DNA of 25,274 nucleotides from JAVKFY01 sp040223615 (lineage in GTDB: Bacteria; Pseudomonadota; Alphaproteobacteria; GCA-2731375). This document shows, piece by piece, positions 8,408-16,306 of this stretch; position 1 is the first letter of the stretch; every line of letters starts with the position of its first letter. The position numbers and the translations under genes were made by a program. The stretch lies in assembly GCA_040223615.1 (NCBI GenBank), contig JAVKFY010000012.1, forward strand, positions 1 through 25,274. The letters are read 5' to 3'. Below the pieces are notes generated by a model. It did no database searches and was not told the origin of the DNA. It worked only from the letters and a program-made list of their open reading frames with translations.

Positions 8408-9109
8408 TCAGATCTTCCGCAGCGCATAGACGTAGTTGACCGTCCATGATTCCCTCAGGTCGTCGATATTCTTGCGGCGCCATCGCAATACCCGACCTTC
8501 GAGCCGATGCAAAGCCAGGCAAGTCCACTGTATCGCCGCCACCAGGACGCGCATCAACCCGATGCGATTTAGCGGGCCACGGTCGAACATCTGCAGATAA
8601 AGGCCTGCGGCGATGCCCATGGTGTACCAATACCCCGATAATGCGCGTCGCTCGACCAATTCGAAACCGCCGTCGGCGGCCACCTTCTCGATGAAATATC
8701 GGGTATACCGCCCATAGTCCTCCGGTGCCGCGTGGATCGGATACAGAAAGGGTGACGACAGGTACATCATGCCGTCGCGGCGCAGAATTCGGTGCGCCTC
8801 TCGAAGCGCCGCCTGGGGTTGTTGCAGGTGCTCCAGCACCTGGCACGAGATGACCGCGTCGGCGATCCCGTCTTCGACGGGAACCTCATAGGCCGAACCA
8901 ATCACGTCGGCATGTTGCGCCCCGTAGAAGCCGTCAGCCAGGTCGACGCCGACGTATGTACAGCCGAGTCGTTCGAGGTCCGGCGTGAACGGCTTGCTGC
9001 CGCAGCCGACGTCGTAGACCACCGCCTCACGTCCGGTATGCCGTTCGAGCAACGCGACGATCTCGCCTCGTACGTCGAGGCGGAGGTTGAGCGGGCGCAG
9101 CAAACTCAT
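8408..9109 (-). CDS. class I SAM-dependent methyltransferase (Methyltransf_11-like)
   Basis: A 233-residue protein with motif I VYDVGCGSKP at 31-40, an acidic residue in YVGVDLADG at 52-60, and the CQVLEHLQQP strand/helix at 89-98, all typical of Methyltransf_11/25 enzymes. The C-terminal third has a hydrophobic stretch and many basic residues (LEGRVLRWRRK). I chose the ATG at 9109 because the methyltransferase fold begins about 25 residues later. The frame is open back to 9379, but that part lies in the divergent promoter region and has no domain. It is the first gene of the minus-strand operon, so the promoter for 230-9109 should lie upstream of it. It probably methylates a sugar or lipid-linked intermediate; the substrate is unknown. 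Confidence 0.87.
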   Translation of the reverse strand: MSLLRPLNLRLDVRGEIVALLERHTGREAVVYDVGCGSKPFTPDLERLGCTYVGVDLADGFYGAQHADVIGSAYEVPVEDGIADAVISCQVLEHLQQPQAALREAHRILRRDGMMYLSSPFLYPIHAAPEDYGRYTRYFIEKVAADGGFELVERRALSGYWYTMGIAAGLYLQMFDRGPLNRIGLMRVLVAAIQWTCLALHRLEGRVLRWRRKNIDDLRESWTVNYVYALRKI

Positions 9110-9491
9110 GCGTTCGGCTTCCACATCCGCAGGGATTCGACCGGCGCGTGCCAGGCGTGACCGGTCACCGCCGTTCCACCTGTCGGTTTTGCACCAGTCA
9201 GCTTTCTGCCTCGTCCATTTGCACCCGTCCTTGCCTCTCATGGCACATGGCGGGTCGGATTTCCACATGCCACCCTTCGCGAATCGCGCCGGCGGCCGAA
9301 GTGTTGGACATATCCGTCCGTCGCCCGCCGCAACTGGTCCCTCCGAGCCGCGCGCGGGCGCCCCGGGTCGACTTGCCATCGATGCCCACCTGTGGTTCTT
9401 CTATGCCGCTTTTCGACCCCATTCGGCCGACGGCATTCGTCCCTCTATCGTCTTCTGCCTGGAGATCTCTCCGCGTGCGGTTGCTTGCAGC
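9110..9491. promoter_or_regulatory. divergent intergenic region between the two main operons
   Basis: This 382-base stretch separates the first codons of the minus-strand operon (ATG at 9109) from the plus-strand sulfotransferase operon (ATG at 9492), so promoters for both directions should be here. I could not find a convincing -35/-10 pair with correct spacing on either strand. It contains the palindrome at 9157-9168. Open frames run through it on both strands, as expected in GC-rich DNA, but none has a recognisable domain or ribosome-binding site. Confidence 0.5.
9157..9168. promoter_or_regulatory. perfect 12-bp palindrome, possible operator
   Basis: GTGACCGGTCAC is a perfect inverted repeat 48-59 bases upstream of the methyltransferase ATG. 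With one bulged base the symmetry extends by GGC/GCC on either side (9154-9172). Two-fold symmetric sites of this size are typical of dimeric regulators, and the position just upstream of an operon fits. No regulator gene is seen in the window, so the binding partner is unknown. Confidence 0.35.
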
Positions 9492-10628
9492 ATGATTCGA
9501 CGCGCGATTCTTCACATCGGGCAGAGCAAGACCGGGACGTCGTCGCTGCAGGCGTCGCTTGCGCGCAACCGCGAAAACCTAGCCAATGAGGGCTTGCTCT
9601 ATCCCGACGTGTCGGTTGGCGGCATGCCCATCGACATTATCGCGCACAATGTGGTGGCGGAGTCCCTGATCGACATCAGGCGCTATCCATGGCTGACGAA
9701 GGACGAGTATTTCTGCCAATTCGCCGATCAGTGCGACCGTCAGGGCTGCGATGCGATCCTTTTGAGTGGCGAGAGCTTCTTCAGCACACCGCACGTCTGG
9801 ACGTTGGCGGAAGGGCACGACTACTTGGCGCTCTATCGACACAAGCTAGAGGTGCTGAAATCCTTCCTCGACGGCATCGAGTCCTGCACCGTCGTCGTTT
9901 ACCTGCGCCCGCAGGAAGACTGGTTCGAGTCCGGTGTCGGACACATCATCCGCTACGAAGGGCTGCTGCGCCGGCGCATTTACGAGAACGACAACCAGCT
10001 GTTCGAGTTGCTCGCGCCGCACATGGATTACGCGGCGTTGCTAGGCCTATGGGACGAGGTCCTGCAGCCAGACAAGCTGGTCGCCGTGCCCTACGAAAGG
10101 GAAAGGCTCATAGATCGCGATGTCGTCCGCGACTTCGCGGCCAGGATCGGCGTGCCGCTTGATTTCGACCTTGCGCAATCCGTACGCGAGGAAAATACCA
10201 GCCTGGACCGACGCTACCTGTGGCTGAAAAACGTCCTAAACCGGCTGGACCGGGACAAGAACGAGGAGCGCGTCATCATCGACCGGCTCGGGACCTTGAA
10301 CGACCGTCTCTCGGTCCGTCGCAAGTGGGTCATTTCCGACGAATTGCGCGAACGCTGCCGCCGGCGGTTCGCTGACTCGAACGACGAACTCGCCGAACGG
10401 TTCGGGATCGCGCCGGATCCGTTCTTCACGCCGCCGCCCAACAGTAAGACAACCGATCCGATCAACGAAACGGAGGATGGCCTCGCCGCGCTGATGGCCT
10501 TCGACCACCTCTACAGCGCGCCATCGACGCGGCTCTTCCTGGCGCGCACCCGCCTCGCGACGCGTCTGCGTGTCGGCTATCCGACGCTTCACACTGCCGC
10601 GAAGCGTCTCGTCCGGCTTGTCTCCTGA
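9492..10628 (+). CDS. sulfotransferase-family protein (PAPS-dependent)
   Basis: A 378-residue cytoplasmic P-loop protein. It opens with HIGQSKTGTSSLQ at residues 8-20, which matches the 5'-phosphosulfate-binding loop of bacterial sulfotransferases (commonly HIG-x-x-KTGT-T/S). LLSGESFF lies at 90-97. YLRPQEDWFES at 137-147 supplies the arginine and serine expected for 3'-phosphate binding. It would transfer sulfate from PAPS to a hydroxyl of the repeat unit, giving a sulfated polymer. The start is the ATG at 9492, immediately before the P-loop strand; the frame is open back to 9087 but without any domain. It is the first gene of the plus-strand operon. No PAPS-synthesis genes are in the window. 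Confidence 0.8.
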   Translation: MIRRAILHIGQSKTGTSSLQASLARNRENLANEGLLYPDVSVGGMPIDIIAHNVVAESLIDIRRYPWLTKDEYFCQFADQCDRQGCDAILLSGESFFSTPHVWTLAEGHDYLALYRHKLEVLKSFLDGIESCTVVVYLRPQEDWFESGVGHIIRYEGLLRRRIYENDNQLFELLAPHMDYAALLGLWDEVLQPDKLVAVPYERERLIDRDVVRDFAARIGVPLDFDLAQSVREENTSLDRRYLWLKNVLNRLDRDKNEERVIIDRLGTLNDRLSVRRKWVISDELRERCRRRFADSNDELAERFGIAPDPFFTPPPNSKTTDPINETEDGLAALMAFDHLYSAPSTRLFLARTRLATRLRVGYPTLHTAAKRLVRLVS

Positions 10629-10706
10629 GCCATGGCGTCGGGCGGCCTGTTGCGGTAAACACCGTCAACAATCGAAGTCTCGACGCAGCGGACAGTGCCG
10701 GCGAGC

Positions 10707-11795
10707 ATGAAGCTCATCTTGACGATTGCCTTACATAGCGATGCCGCGGCGCGTACGGATCGGCTGTGCGCGGCGAATGTCGGGGCCCTTCGACGCGCCG
10801 GTATCCACTGCCCGGCGACGGAGCGGGACGATCTCGGTCGCGACGTCCTCGCTGATGCGGTGATGGGCGGTCGGCGCACCGAAGCCTCGGAGTACATGGA
10901 TCGGGTGCGGCGGGCCGCGGCCAAGGCTGGCTGCAGCACCGTGGTTCTTGGTTCGGAAGCGCTCTATGCGGTATCGACGCTGCTTTCATTGTCGCGGTCG
11001 GAAGAGCCGAATGCTGAAGATGTCTGGGCGCGCGAGACGTCCGCGATCCAGGCGCTACGCGATGCCTGCGGCGAACTCGCCCCCGCCGTCGTCGCCTATC
11101 TCTGCCCGCAGGACGAGTTCGCCGTATCTCGCTACGAGGAGCTGGTGATGGCGCCGTCGGGGATCGACCTCACCTGTGACGACTTCGTCGCCAGCGCGCT
11201 TCCGGCCTTCGACTACGACCGGCAATTCGCTTTGTGGGAAGCGGCGTTCGGCGTCGATCGGGTCAAACTGCGTAATGTCGCTTGCGATCGAGTGGTCGAC
11301 GACTTTCGGGAGACGGTGCTGGAAGGTCGTTGCGGCGGCCTCGTGCCTGGCGATGGTATTTGTCGGCGACCGGCGCGCGATGTGGTCGAGGTCAAGCGCA
11401 TCTTCAACCGGAGTAACCCGGATGACGATCTGGCGAGTGTCGCCGCCCGCGCCTACCGGGCAATTGCCAATGACTTGCCGGACGCAACCGGGCATCATGT
11501 TTATGCACCGGAGACGGCACGTTGTGAGACCTTCGCGGCGTTTGAGGCAGGCAATGTGGCGCTCGCGAAACGTCATGGGCTTGCGCCGCTGCCGGTCGTC
11601 GGCGCATCACCGGCGCCGAGCTACCCCGAGTTGACGGTTGATCGGGCCGTAGAGGTCTACTTGCGGTATCGCCGGGTGATGGACGGTCGGGACCTGCGGA
11701 GGCAATTGGCGGCACGGCGCCTTGCTACACTCATGGCGAAGCGCCTGCCACTCGGCAAATCGCTGGCACGGCTGGTGGGACGAGTGGCCGGATGA
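10707..11795 (+). CDS. degenerate sulfotransferase-like paralogue
   Basis: A 362-residue protein that I would not assign by its own motifs, but which lines up with its upstream neighbour: VVLGSEALY (79-87) against the neighbour's ILLSGESFF, YLCPQDEF (131-138) against YLRPQEDW, YDRQFALWEAAFG against YAALLGLWDEVLQ, and a similar basic C-terminal tail ending LARLVGRVAG. The PAPS-binding loop is gone: the neighbour's GQSKTGTSS corresponds to ALHSDAAAR here, and the 3'-phosphate arginine is replaced by C133. It is therefore probably not a PAPS-using enzyme. It may be a partner subunit, an acceptor-binding protein or a drifting duplicate. The ATG at 10707 is preferred; a GTG at 10695 is possible. 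Confidence 0.7.
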   Translation: MKLILTIALHSDAAARTDRLCAANVGALRRAGIHCPATERDDLGRDVLADAVMGGRRTEASEYMDRVRRAAAKAGCSTVVLGSEALYAVSTLLSLSRSEEPNAEDVWARETSAIQALRDACGELAPAVVAYLCPQDEFAVSRYEELVMAPSGIDLTCDDFVASALPAFDYDRQFALWEAAFGVDRVKLRNVACDRVVDDFRETVLEGRCGGLVPGDGICRRPARDVVEVKRIFNRSNPDDDLASVAARAYRAIANDLPDATGHHVYAPETARCETFAAFEAGNVALAKRHGLAPLPVVGASPAPSYPELTVDRAVEVYLRYRRVMDGRDLRRQLAARRLATLMAKRLPLGKSLARLVGRVAG

Positions 11796-11862
11796 CAAGG
11801 CTTGATCGGTCTGCGACCGTGGATGCTGACGGAGCCGAGTTTCTGGGCTCGATAGAAAACGG

Positions 11863-12792
11863 ATGACGGCTGCGCCCTTAATCACGATCGGTGTAACTTG
11901 CTATAACGCGGTCGACACCATCGAGCGAGCTGTGCGAAGCGCGCTCGATCAGGACTGGCCGAACAGCGAGATCATCGTTGTCGACGACGGATCCACGGAC
12001 GGCTCGCGCGGAATACTGTTGCGCCTGGCGGATGACTCGCGCGTGATCTACGTGCCGCACGAACAGAACAAGGGGTATCCCGGCGCACTCAACACCATCG
12101 TGCAGGCCGCTCGCGGCGAGTTCGTCGCCTTCTTCGACGACGATGACGAGAGCGCGCCGGACCGTTTGAGCCAGCAGTTCGCCCGGATCACTGACCACGA
12201 GGGGCGCAACAGCGGTGACCCCGTCCTTTGCTACACCAATCGTGCCGTGGTGCCGGTGGGCGCGACCGCGCCGTCGCGGACCACACTAGCCATCGGCCGG
12301 CAGTCGCCGGAACCGCAGGGCGCGGCGGTGGCGGATTTTCTGCTCTGCCTGACCCGGCCGGCGCCGTTCGTGTGGGGCGAGTTCGGCAGCTGCACGCTGA
12401 TGGCCCGCACCGAGACGCTGCGTCGGATCGGGCTGTTCGACGAATCGTTCCGGCGCTGTGCCGAGTGGGACCTGGCGATCCGGCTCGGGCTGGAGGGCGG
12501 GCACTTCATCGCCGTCGATGCCCCGCTGGTCCGGCAGTATCTCACCGAAGGGCAGGACAAGGCGGGAAAGACCCCGCTGCGCTACGCCCTGGCACTACGT
12601 CACAAGCACAAGGCTTACCTAAAGGACCAGGGCGTCTACTGGGCCGCCGTGGCGCAGGCCTACGCACGCTTCCACTACGCCAAGGGCGCGCGCTGGAAGT
12701 CGCGCTTCTACGGCATCTGCGCCTGTCTCGCGGCGCCGACGACGATCGTGCCGCACATGCTGGCGCAGCGCGCCGCGCGCGCTCAGGCCTGA
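11863..12792 (+). CDS. GT2-family glycosyltransferase
   Basis: A 309-residue GT-A glycosyltransferase with ITIGVTCYNAV at 7-17, the DD pair at 41-42, the acidic block DDDD at 92-95, and CAEWDLAIR at 199-207 as the probable catalytic-acid region. It is a close paralogue of the two minus-strand GT2 genes at 5718-7633. The start is the ATG at 11863, 67 bases after the sulfotransferase-like gene; the gap contains a short GAGCC/GGCTC inverted repeat (11832-11850) of unclear meaning. The flippase gene begins 12 bases after its stop, so the two are probably cotranscribed. The donor sugar is not predictable. Confidence 0.92.
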   Translation: MTAAPLITIGVTCYNAVDTIERAVRSALDQDWPNSEIIVVDDGSTDGSRGILLRLADDSRVIYVPHEQNKGYPGALNTIVQAARGEFVAFFDDDDESAPDRLSQQFARITDHEGRNSGDPVLCYTNRAVVPVGATAPSRTTLAIGRQSPEPQGAAVADFLLCLTRPAPFVWGEFGSCTLMARTETLRRIGLFDESFRRCAEWDLAIRLGLEGGHFIAVDAPLVRQYLTEGQDKAGKTPLRYALALRHKHKAYLKDQGVYWAAVAQAYARFHYAKGARWKSRFYGICACLAAPTTIVPHMLAQRAARAQA

Positions 12793-12804
12793 GGTCCAGC
12801 CGCC

Positions 12805-14094
12805 GTGGCGAGCAGCGACGCATCGAAGCCGCCGGCGACGGGCCGCTTGTCGCGGCTGCTGCAACTGAGGCCGATGCGCATTCTGCGCGGCGCGTCGTGG
12901 ATCGTGGCGCTGCGCGGCGTGCGCCAGCTCACCATGCTGGTGACCTACTACGTCATGGTCCGCGCGCTGGAGGTCGACATCTTCGGCGCCTACGGGGTCT
13001 TTGTGGCGCTGATCGCCCTGTTCGCCATGACCACCTTTCCGGGCCTGAACAACGCCACCACACAATGCGCAGCACGCGGCGAGATGGGCATGTACCGCGA
13101 GGCCGTCCGCTGGTCGCTGCTCGGCAGCCTGGGCGGCAGCGTGTTCTGCCTCGGCGCCGCCGGCTATTTCCATGCCTTTGGTGGGCAGCCGGCGCTGGCG
13201 CTGGCCTTCGTCGGCGCGGCCATCCTGTTCCCGCTCTCGCACGGCATGCTGCAATGGCGGAACGTGCTGATGGGACAGGAGAAATTCGCCTCCTTCTTCG
13301 TCTTCGGCGCGGCCACCGCGATCTTAAACATGGGCCTGATCGTCATCGGCGTCAGCGTTTTCCCCGACGAACTGCTGGTGCCGGCGATGGTGGTGCTGGC
13401 GGGCCCGGCGATTTTCAACGTCGCGATGACGCTGGCCACGACGCGGCGGATCGAACGGAGCGGCGATCACCGCGAGGCGATCCGCTACGGCCTGCGCACG
13501 TCGGGCTACCTGGCGCTGAACAACGTCGCCAACCAGCTCGACAAGATCCTCATCTTCACGATCTTCACGCCGGAGCTGGCGGCGATCTACGTCGTCGCCG
13601 AGCGCGCCTCGGAGCTGGTGAAGGCCGTGGTGCAGGACCTTGGCGCCACGCTGGTCCCGCGTTTCGCGCGGATGGTGAGCTACAGCGGCAATCTGGACCG
13701 CAAGCTGAAGCTCGCCGCGGCCGGCATCTCCTGCCTCGTGCTGCTGGTCGCGTTCACCGTGCTGCCGCCGGCGATGCTGCTGCTGTTCTCGGAGAAATAC
13801 GCGGATTCGATTGTCATCGCGCAGGGCCTGATGGTGTCGGTCGCGATCGGCAACTTCGCGACGCTGCGCTATCGCTACATGACATCCAAGCTCGACAGCG
13901 CCAGCGTCCGCGACGTCACCATCGTGATGTCCGTGGTGCGCATCGTGAGCTCGCTGATCCTGGTTCCGATGTTTGGCCTGTGGGGCGCGGTCGCCGCCGC
14001 CGTGGTCTATCGGCTCTCGAGCGCGGCCGTGACCAGCTACGCGCTCCGCAAACGCCACTTCCGCAAGGAAGAAACGCAGGCGGAACCGTCGTGA
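12805..14094 (+). CDS. wzx: Wzx-like polysaccharide flippase (MOP superfamily)
   Basis: A 429-residue membrane protein with about twelve predicted helices and the MOP-superfamily pattern: an amphipathic start, helix pairs from about residue 30 onward (LTMLVTYYVMVRALE), a conserved first-loop FGAYGVF, and repeated helices to about residue 410, then a basic tail. Such proteins move undecaprenyl-diphosphate-linked repeat units across the inner membrane. The GTG at 12805 follows a GAGG sequence about ten bases upstream. It sits between a glycosyltransferase and an FkbM methyltransferase in the plus-strand operon. Together with the polymerase, chain-length and export genes it supports a Wzx/Wzy-dependent pathway. 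The symbol is given for function; the exact subfamily is not resolved. Confidence 0.9.
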   Translation: MASSDASKPPATGRLSRLLQLRPMRILRGASWIVALRGVRQLTMLVTYYVMVRALEVDIFGAYGVFVALIALFAMTTFPGLNNATTQCAARGEMGMYREAVRWSLLGSLGGSVFCLGAAGYFHAFGGQPALALAFVGAAILFPLSHGMLQWRNVLMGQEKFASFFVFGAATAILNMGLIVIGVSVFPDELLVPAMVVLAGPAIFNVAMTLATTRRIERSGDHREAIRYGLRTSGYLALNNVANQLDKILIFTIFTPELAAIYVVAERASELVKAVVQDLGATLVPRFARMVSYSGNLDRKLKLAAAGISCLVLLVAFTVLPPAMLLLFSEKYADSIVIAQGLMVSVAIGNFATLRYRYMTSKLDSASVRDVTIVMSVVRIVSSLILVPMFGLWGAVAAAVVYRLSSAAVTSYALRKRHFRKEETQAEPS

Positions 14095-14154
14095 AGCTGC
14101 TATCGGTGATGGCGCGAGTCGCGCGGCCGCGATATCAAATAAATGTGAGACAAC

Positions 14155-14928
14155 GTGAGCAGTGAGATACATCCTCGCCAGATGCGCATCACCAATCCCC
14201 TGCTGAAACGCCTCTATCACGGCAGCCTGCGCGTCCTCCTCCCGCTTGCGGGAATGGATTTCGGCTGGTACCAGACCTTCTTCGTCGACGTGATCTTCGG
14301 CGTTCCGCTGGTGGAGCCGTTCCTGCAGTTGACCCGCTCGCGCCGGCAGGCTCGCGCGATCTTCGGCGACGGTGATCCGCTCCGTTTCGTGAAGCCGGGC
14401 GACACGGTGCTCGACTTTGGCGCCAATGTCGGGCGGATCACGTCTTGCCTGCTCTCACTGGAGTTGAAGGTCCACGCCTACGAACCCGATTCGCGATGCG
14501 TCGAGATGATCAGACGGCGCTTCAGTCTGTATGGCGGCAAGCGGCTGCAACTGCACCACTGCGCGGTGAGCCACGAGGATGGCGAGGTGACGCTGAACTA
14601 CGGAACGCTGACGACGGAATCCAACAGCATCGTGCCGGGTCGCAGCGGTGCCGGCGGCCATGCTGGTGGTGAGGTGACCGAGGCCGTCGACATCCGACGC
14701 ATCCTACGCGAGCACGATTACGTGCCGCTGGTGAAGATGGATATCGAGGGCGCCGAGTACGAAGTGCTGGACGCGATGCTGGAGCCCGAGATGATCGACC
14801 GGTTTGGCGTCTGCCTCGTCGAGGTGCATGCCAACAAGATTCCGTCGCTCAAGCCGGCCCACGCCGCCCTGGTCGAGAAGATCGAAAAACTCGGTGTCGG
14901 CGACCGGATATTGCTGACCTGGCACTGA
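14155..14928 (+). CDS. FkbM-family SAM methyltransferase
   Basis: A 257-residue methyltransferase. The SAM-binding motif is TVLDFGANVGRIT at 84-96, with the acidic residue E110 in AYEPDS, and the FkbM signature KMDIEGAEYEVL lies at 194-205. FkbM-type enzymes O-methylate sugars or polyketide hydroxyls, and within polysaccharide loci they usually methylate a residue of the repeat unit. The GTG at 14155 has GTGAGA just upstream; an ATG at 14182 is an alternative with no visible ribosome-binding site. It is the last plus-strand gene before a convergent junction, with only 15 bases to the end of the opposing acyltransferase gene and no clear terminator between them. Confidence 0.9.
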   Translation: MSSEIHPRQMRITNPLLKRLYHGSLRVLLPLAGMDFGWYQTFFVDVIFGVPLVEPFLQLTRSRRQARAIFGDGDPLRFVKPGDTVLDFGANVGRITSCLLSLELKVHAYEPDSRCVEMIRRRFSLYGGKRLQLHHCAVSHEDGEVTLNYGTLTTESNSIVPGRSGAGGHAGGEVTEAVDIRRILREHDYVPLVKMDIEGAEYEVLDAMLEPEMIDRFGVCLVEVHANKIPSLKPAHAALVEKIEKLGVGDRILLTWH

Positions 14929-14943
14929 GCCGTCGGAGGCGCT

Positions 14944-15573
14944 TCAATCGTCAATCGATGCCGCCTCGGCCGGCAAGGCGTTCTTGCGGGTGCGGATGGC
15001 GCGCGCCGGTACGCCCATGGCCACTGAGTTGGGCGGGATGTCGCGTGTCACCACCGCGCCGGCGGCGATTACCGAACCACTTCCGATCTCGACGCCGTCG
15101 AGGATCCGCACCCCAGTGCCGATCCAGACATTGCGCCGGATCTTGACGCCCTGGAACACGTTGCCCTGGCGCAGGATCGGCTCGTCGGAATCCTCAAAGA
15201 CGTGATTGAACGCGACGATCGAGCAGTGCGCCGCGATGCGCACGTAGTCCTCGATTTCGATGCCGCCGTAGCCGAGTAGGATGCAGTACGGGTTGATCGA
15301 GCAGTGCGCGCCTATGGTGATATAGCCATTGCGCGGGAATAGGCAGACGTCGTCCTTGATCGTCGAGCCGGGGCCAATGGAGATGACGTGCTCGCGATCG
15401 CTGGGGTGCGTGAGTACCAGCCGCGCGCCTGGCTCGACGACCGCACGCGGGTGCACGTCGATCTGGCCATAGAGCTTGAGATGGAGGCGTTTGACGCGGC
15501 GCCGGACGCCACGCCATTCTCGGCAGGCGCGCCGGTATAGCCGGTTCACCAGGCTCACGGCGCCGACACTCAT
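14944..15573 (-). CDS. hexapeptide-repeat (left-handed beta-helix) O-acyltransferase
   Basis: A 209-residue protein with an approximately 35-residue basic N-terminus followed by hexapeptide-repeat turns from about 40 to 190, including ISIGPGSTI, ITIGAHCSI, IEIEDYVRI and VWIGTGVRI, and ending with the typical IPPNSVAMGVPARAI cap. H124 in AFNHVFED is the probable catalytic histidine of the maltose/NodL-like acetyltransferase group. It would acetylate a sugar hydroxyl in the cytoplasm using acetyl-CoA. The ATG at 15573 overlaps the stop of the preceding methyltransferase-like gene as ATGA. The frame remains open further upstream, but that part lies inside the preceding gene. It is the last gene of its operon and converges with the FkbM gene. 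Confidence 0.9.
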   Translation of the reverse strand: MSVGAVSLVNRLYRRACREWRGVRRRVKRLHLKLYGQIDVHPRAVVEPGARLVLTHPSDREHVISIGPGSTIKDDVCLFPRNGYITIGAHCSINPYCILLGYGGIEIEDYVRIAAHCSIVAFNHVFEDSDEPILRQGNVFQGVKIRRNVWIGTGVRILDGVEIGSGSVIAAGAVVTRDIPPNSVAMGVPARAIRTRKNALPAEAASIDD

Positions 15574-16286
15574 TTCACCACGACCGCCTGCATGTTCGAC
15601 GGCAGCATCGAGTCGGTCAGGTGCTTCGGGTCGTGGTTGCCGACGGTGTCGTACTGCGCCACCACCAGCCGGTCGAACCACGGCAGCACGCCGCAGGTCA
15701 ATTCCAGCACCGGCCGCACCGGCGGAAAGATGTCGCATTGCACCAGGATGCGCTGCAGCAGGATCGCCAGCGTCTCGAACGGCTGGCTGGCGCCGCGTAT
15801 CATCTCGATCTGGCTCCAGTTCTTGAAAAGCAGCTTGAACGAGAACGGCGTGAAGTGGAAAAAGTCGTTCGGGCACTCGTGAAACGAGAACACCGCGCTG
15901 GCCGAGATGATCAGCCGGCCGCCCGGCTTCAGGATCCGGTGCATGTCGTCGATCAGCCGCTGCGGGTCGGGGATGTGTTCCAGCAGGCCGGTACACAGGA
16001 CGACCTCGTACGACTCGTCCTCGATCTTGCCGAGATCCTCGTAGTACAGGTCGACGTGCATGTCGGCCGGCTTGTCCGGCCGCTTGGTGACCGCGAAGCC
16101 GTTAGGGAAATACGGCTTGTAGTCGACGTCTTCCGAGTGCACCACCAGCGTGCGCTTGTCGGTCGCGTTCTCGCGGCACAGCCGGTCGAGATTGCGCGTC
16201 GAAATCTTATGCTTGCGGAAAGAGTACCGATGCAGCTTGCGCCAGAGGCTCAGCTTCGTCGGCACCGGTTGGCTGATGTCGGCCAT
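15570..16286 (-). CDS. methyltransferase-fold protein (Methyltransf_11-like) with an altered SAM-binding loop
   Basis: A 238-residue protein whose second half of the Rossmann fold is standard: VVLCTGLLEHIPDPQRL (95-111), then RILKPGGRLIISAS (117-130). The first half is unusual. Where a methyltransferase should have a glycine-rich motif I, it reads TLVVHSEDVDYK at 46-57, without the G-x-G pattern, and the next acidic position is VDLYYEDL (78-85). It may use a rare variant of the loop or may have lost SAM binding. GAGGAG lies six bases before the ATG at 16286, a strong ribosome-binding site, so it is expressed. It sits between the GMC oxidoreductase and the acyltransferase, overlapping the latter by four bases. 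Confidence 0.75.
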   Translation of the reverse strand: MADISQPVPTKLSLWRKLHRYSFRKHKISTRNLDRLCRENATDKRTLVVHSEDVDYKPYFPNGFAVTKRPDKPADMHVDLYYEDLGKIEDESYEVVLCTGLLEHIPDPQRLIDDMHRILKPGGRLIISASAVFSFHECPNDFFHFTPFSFKLLFKNWSQIEMIRGASQPFETLAILLQRILVQCDIFPPVRPVLELTCGVLPWFDRLVVAQYDTVGNHDPKHLTDSMLPSNMQAVVVK

Positions 16287-16306
16287 GCCAGCTCCTCGAT
16301 TGAGGC

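Noticed and set aside
9087..9491. N-terminal extension of the sulfotransferase into the intergenic region
   Set aside because: The extension has no recognisable domain and overlaps the start of the divergent methyltransferase; the ATG at 9492 fits the family start.
10648..10666. Hairpin TTGCGGT/ACCG-T-CAA after the sulfotransferase gene as a terminator
   Set aside because: The stem is short with a bulge and no T-run follows; the next gene starts 40 bases on in the same direction, so it is more likely incidental.
12228..14165. A 645-codon plus-strand frame through the GT2 and flippase genes
   Set aside because: It is the +1 shadow of two well-supported genes, rich in R, G and A; only its last 25 codons lie outside them.
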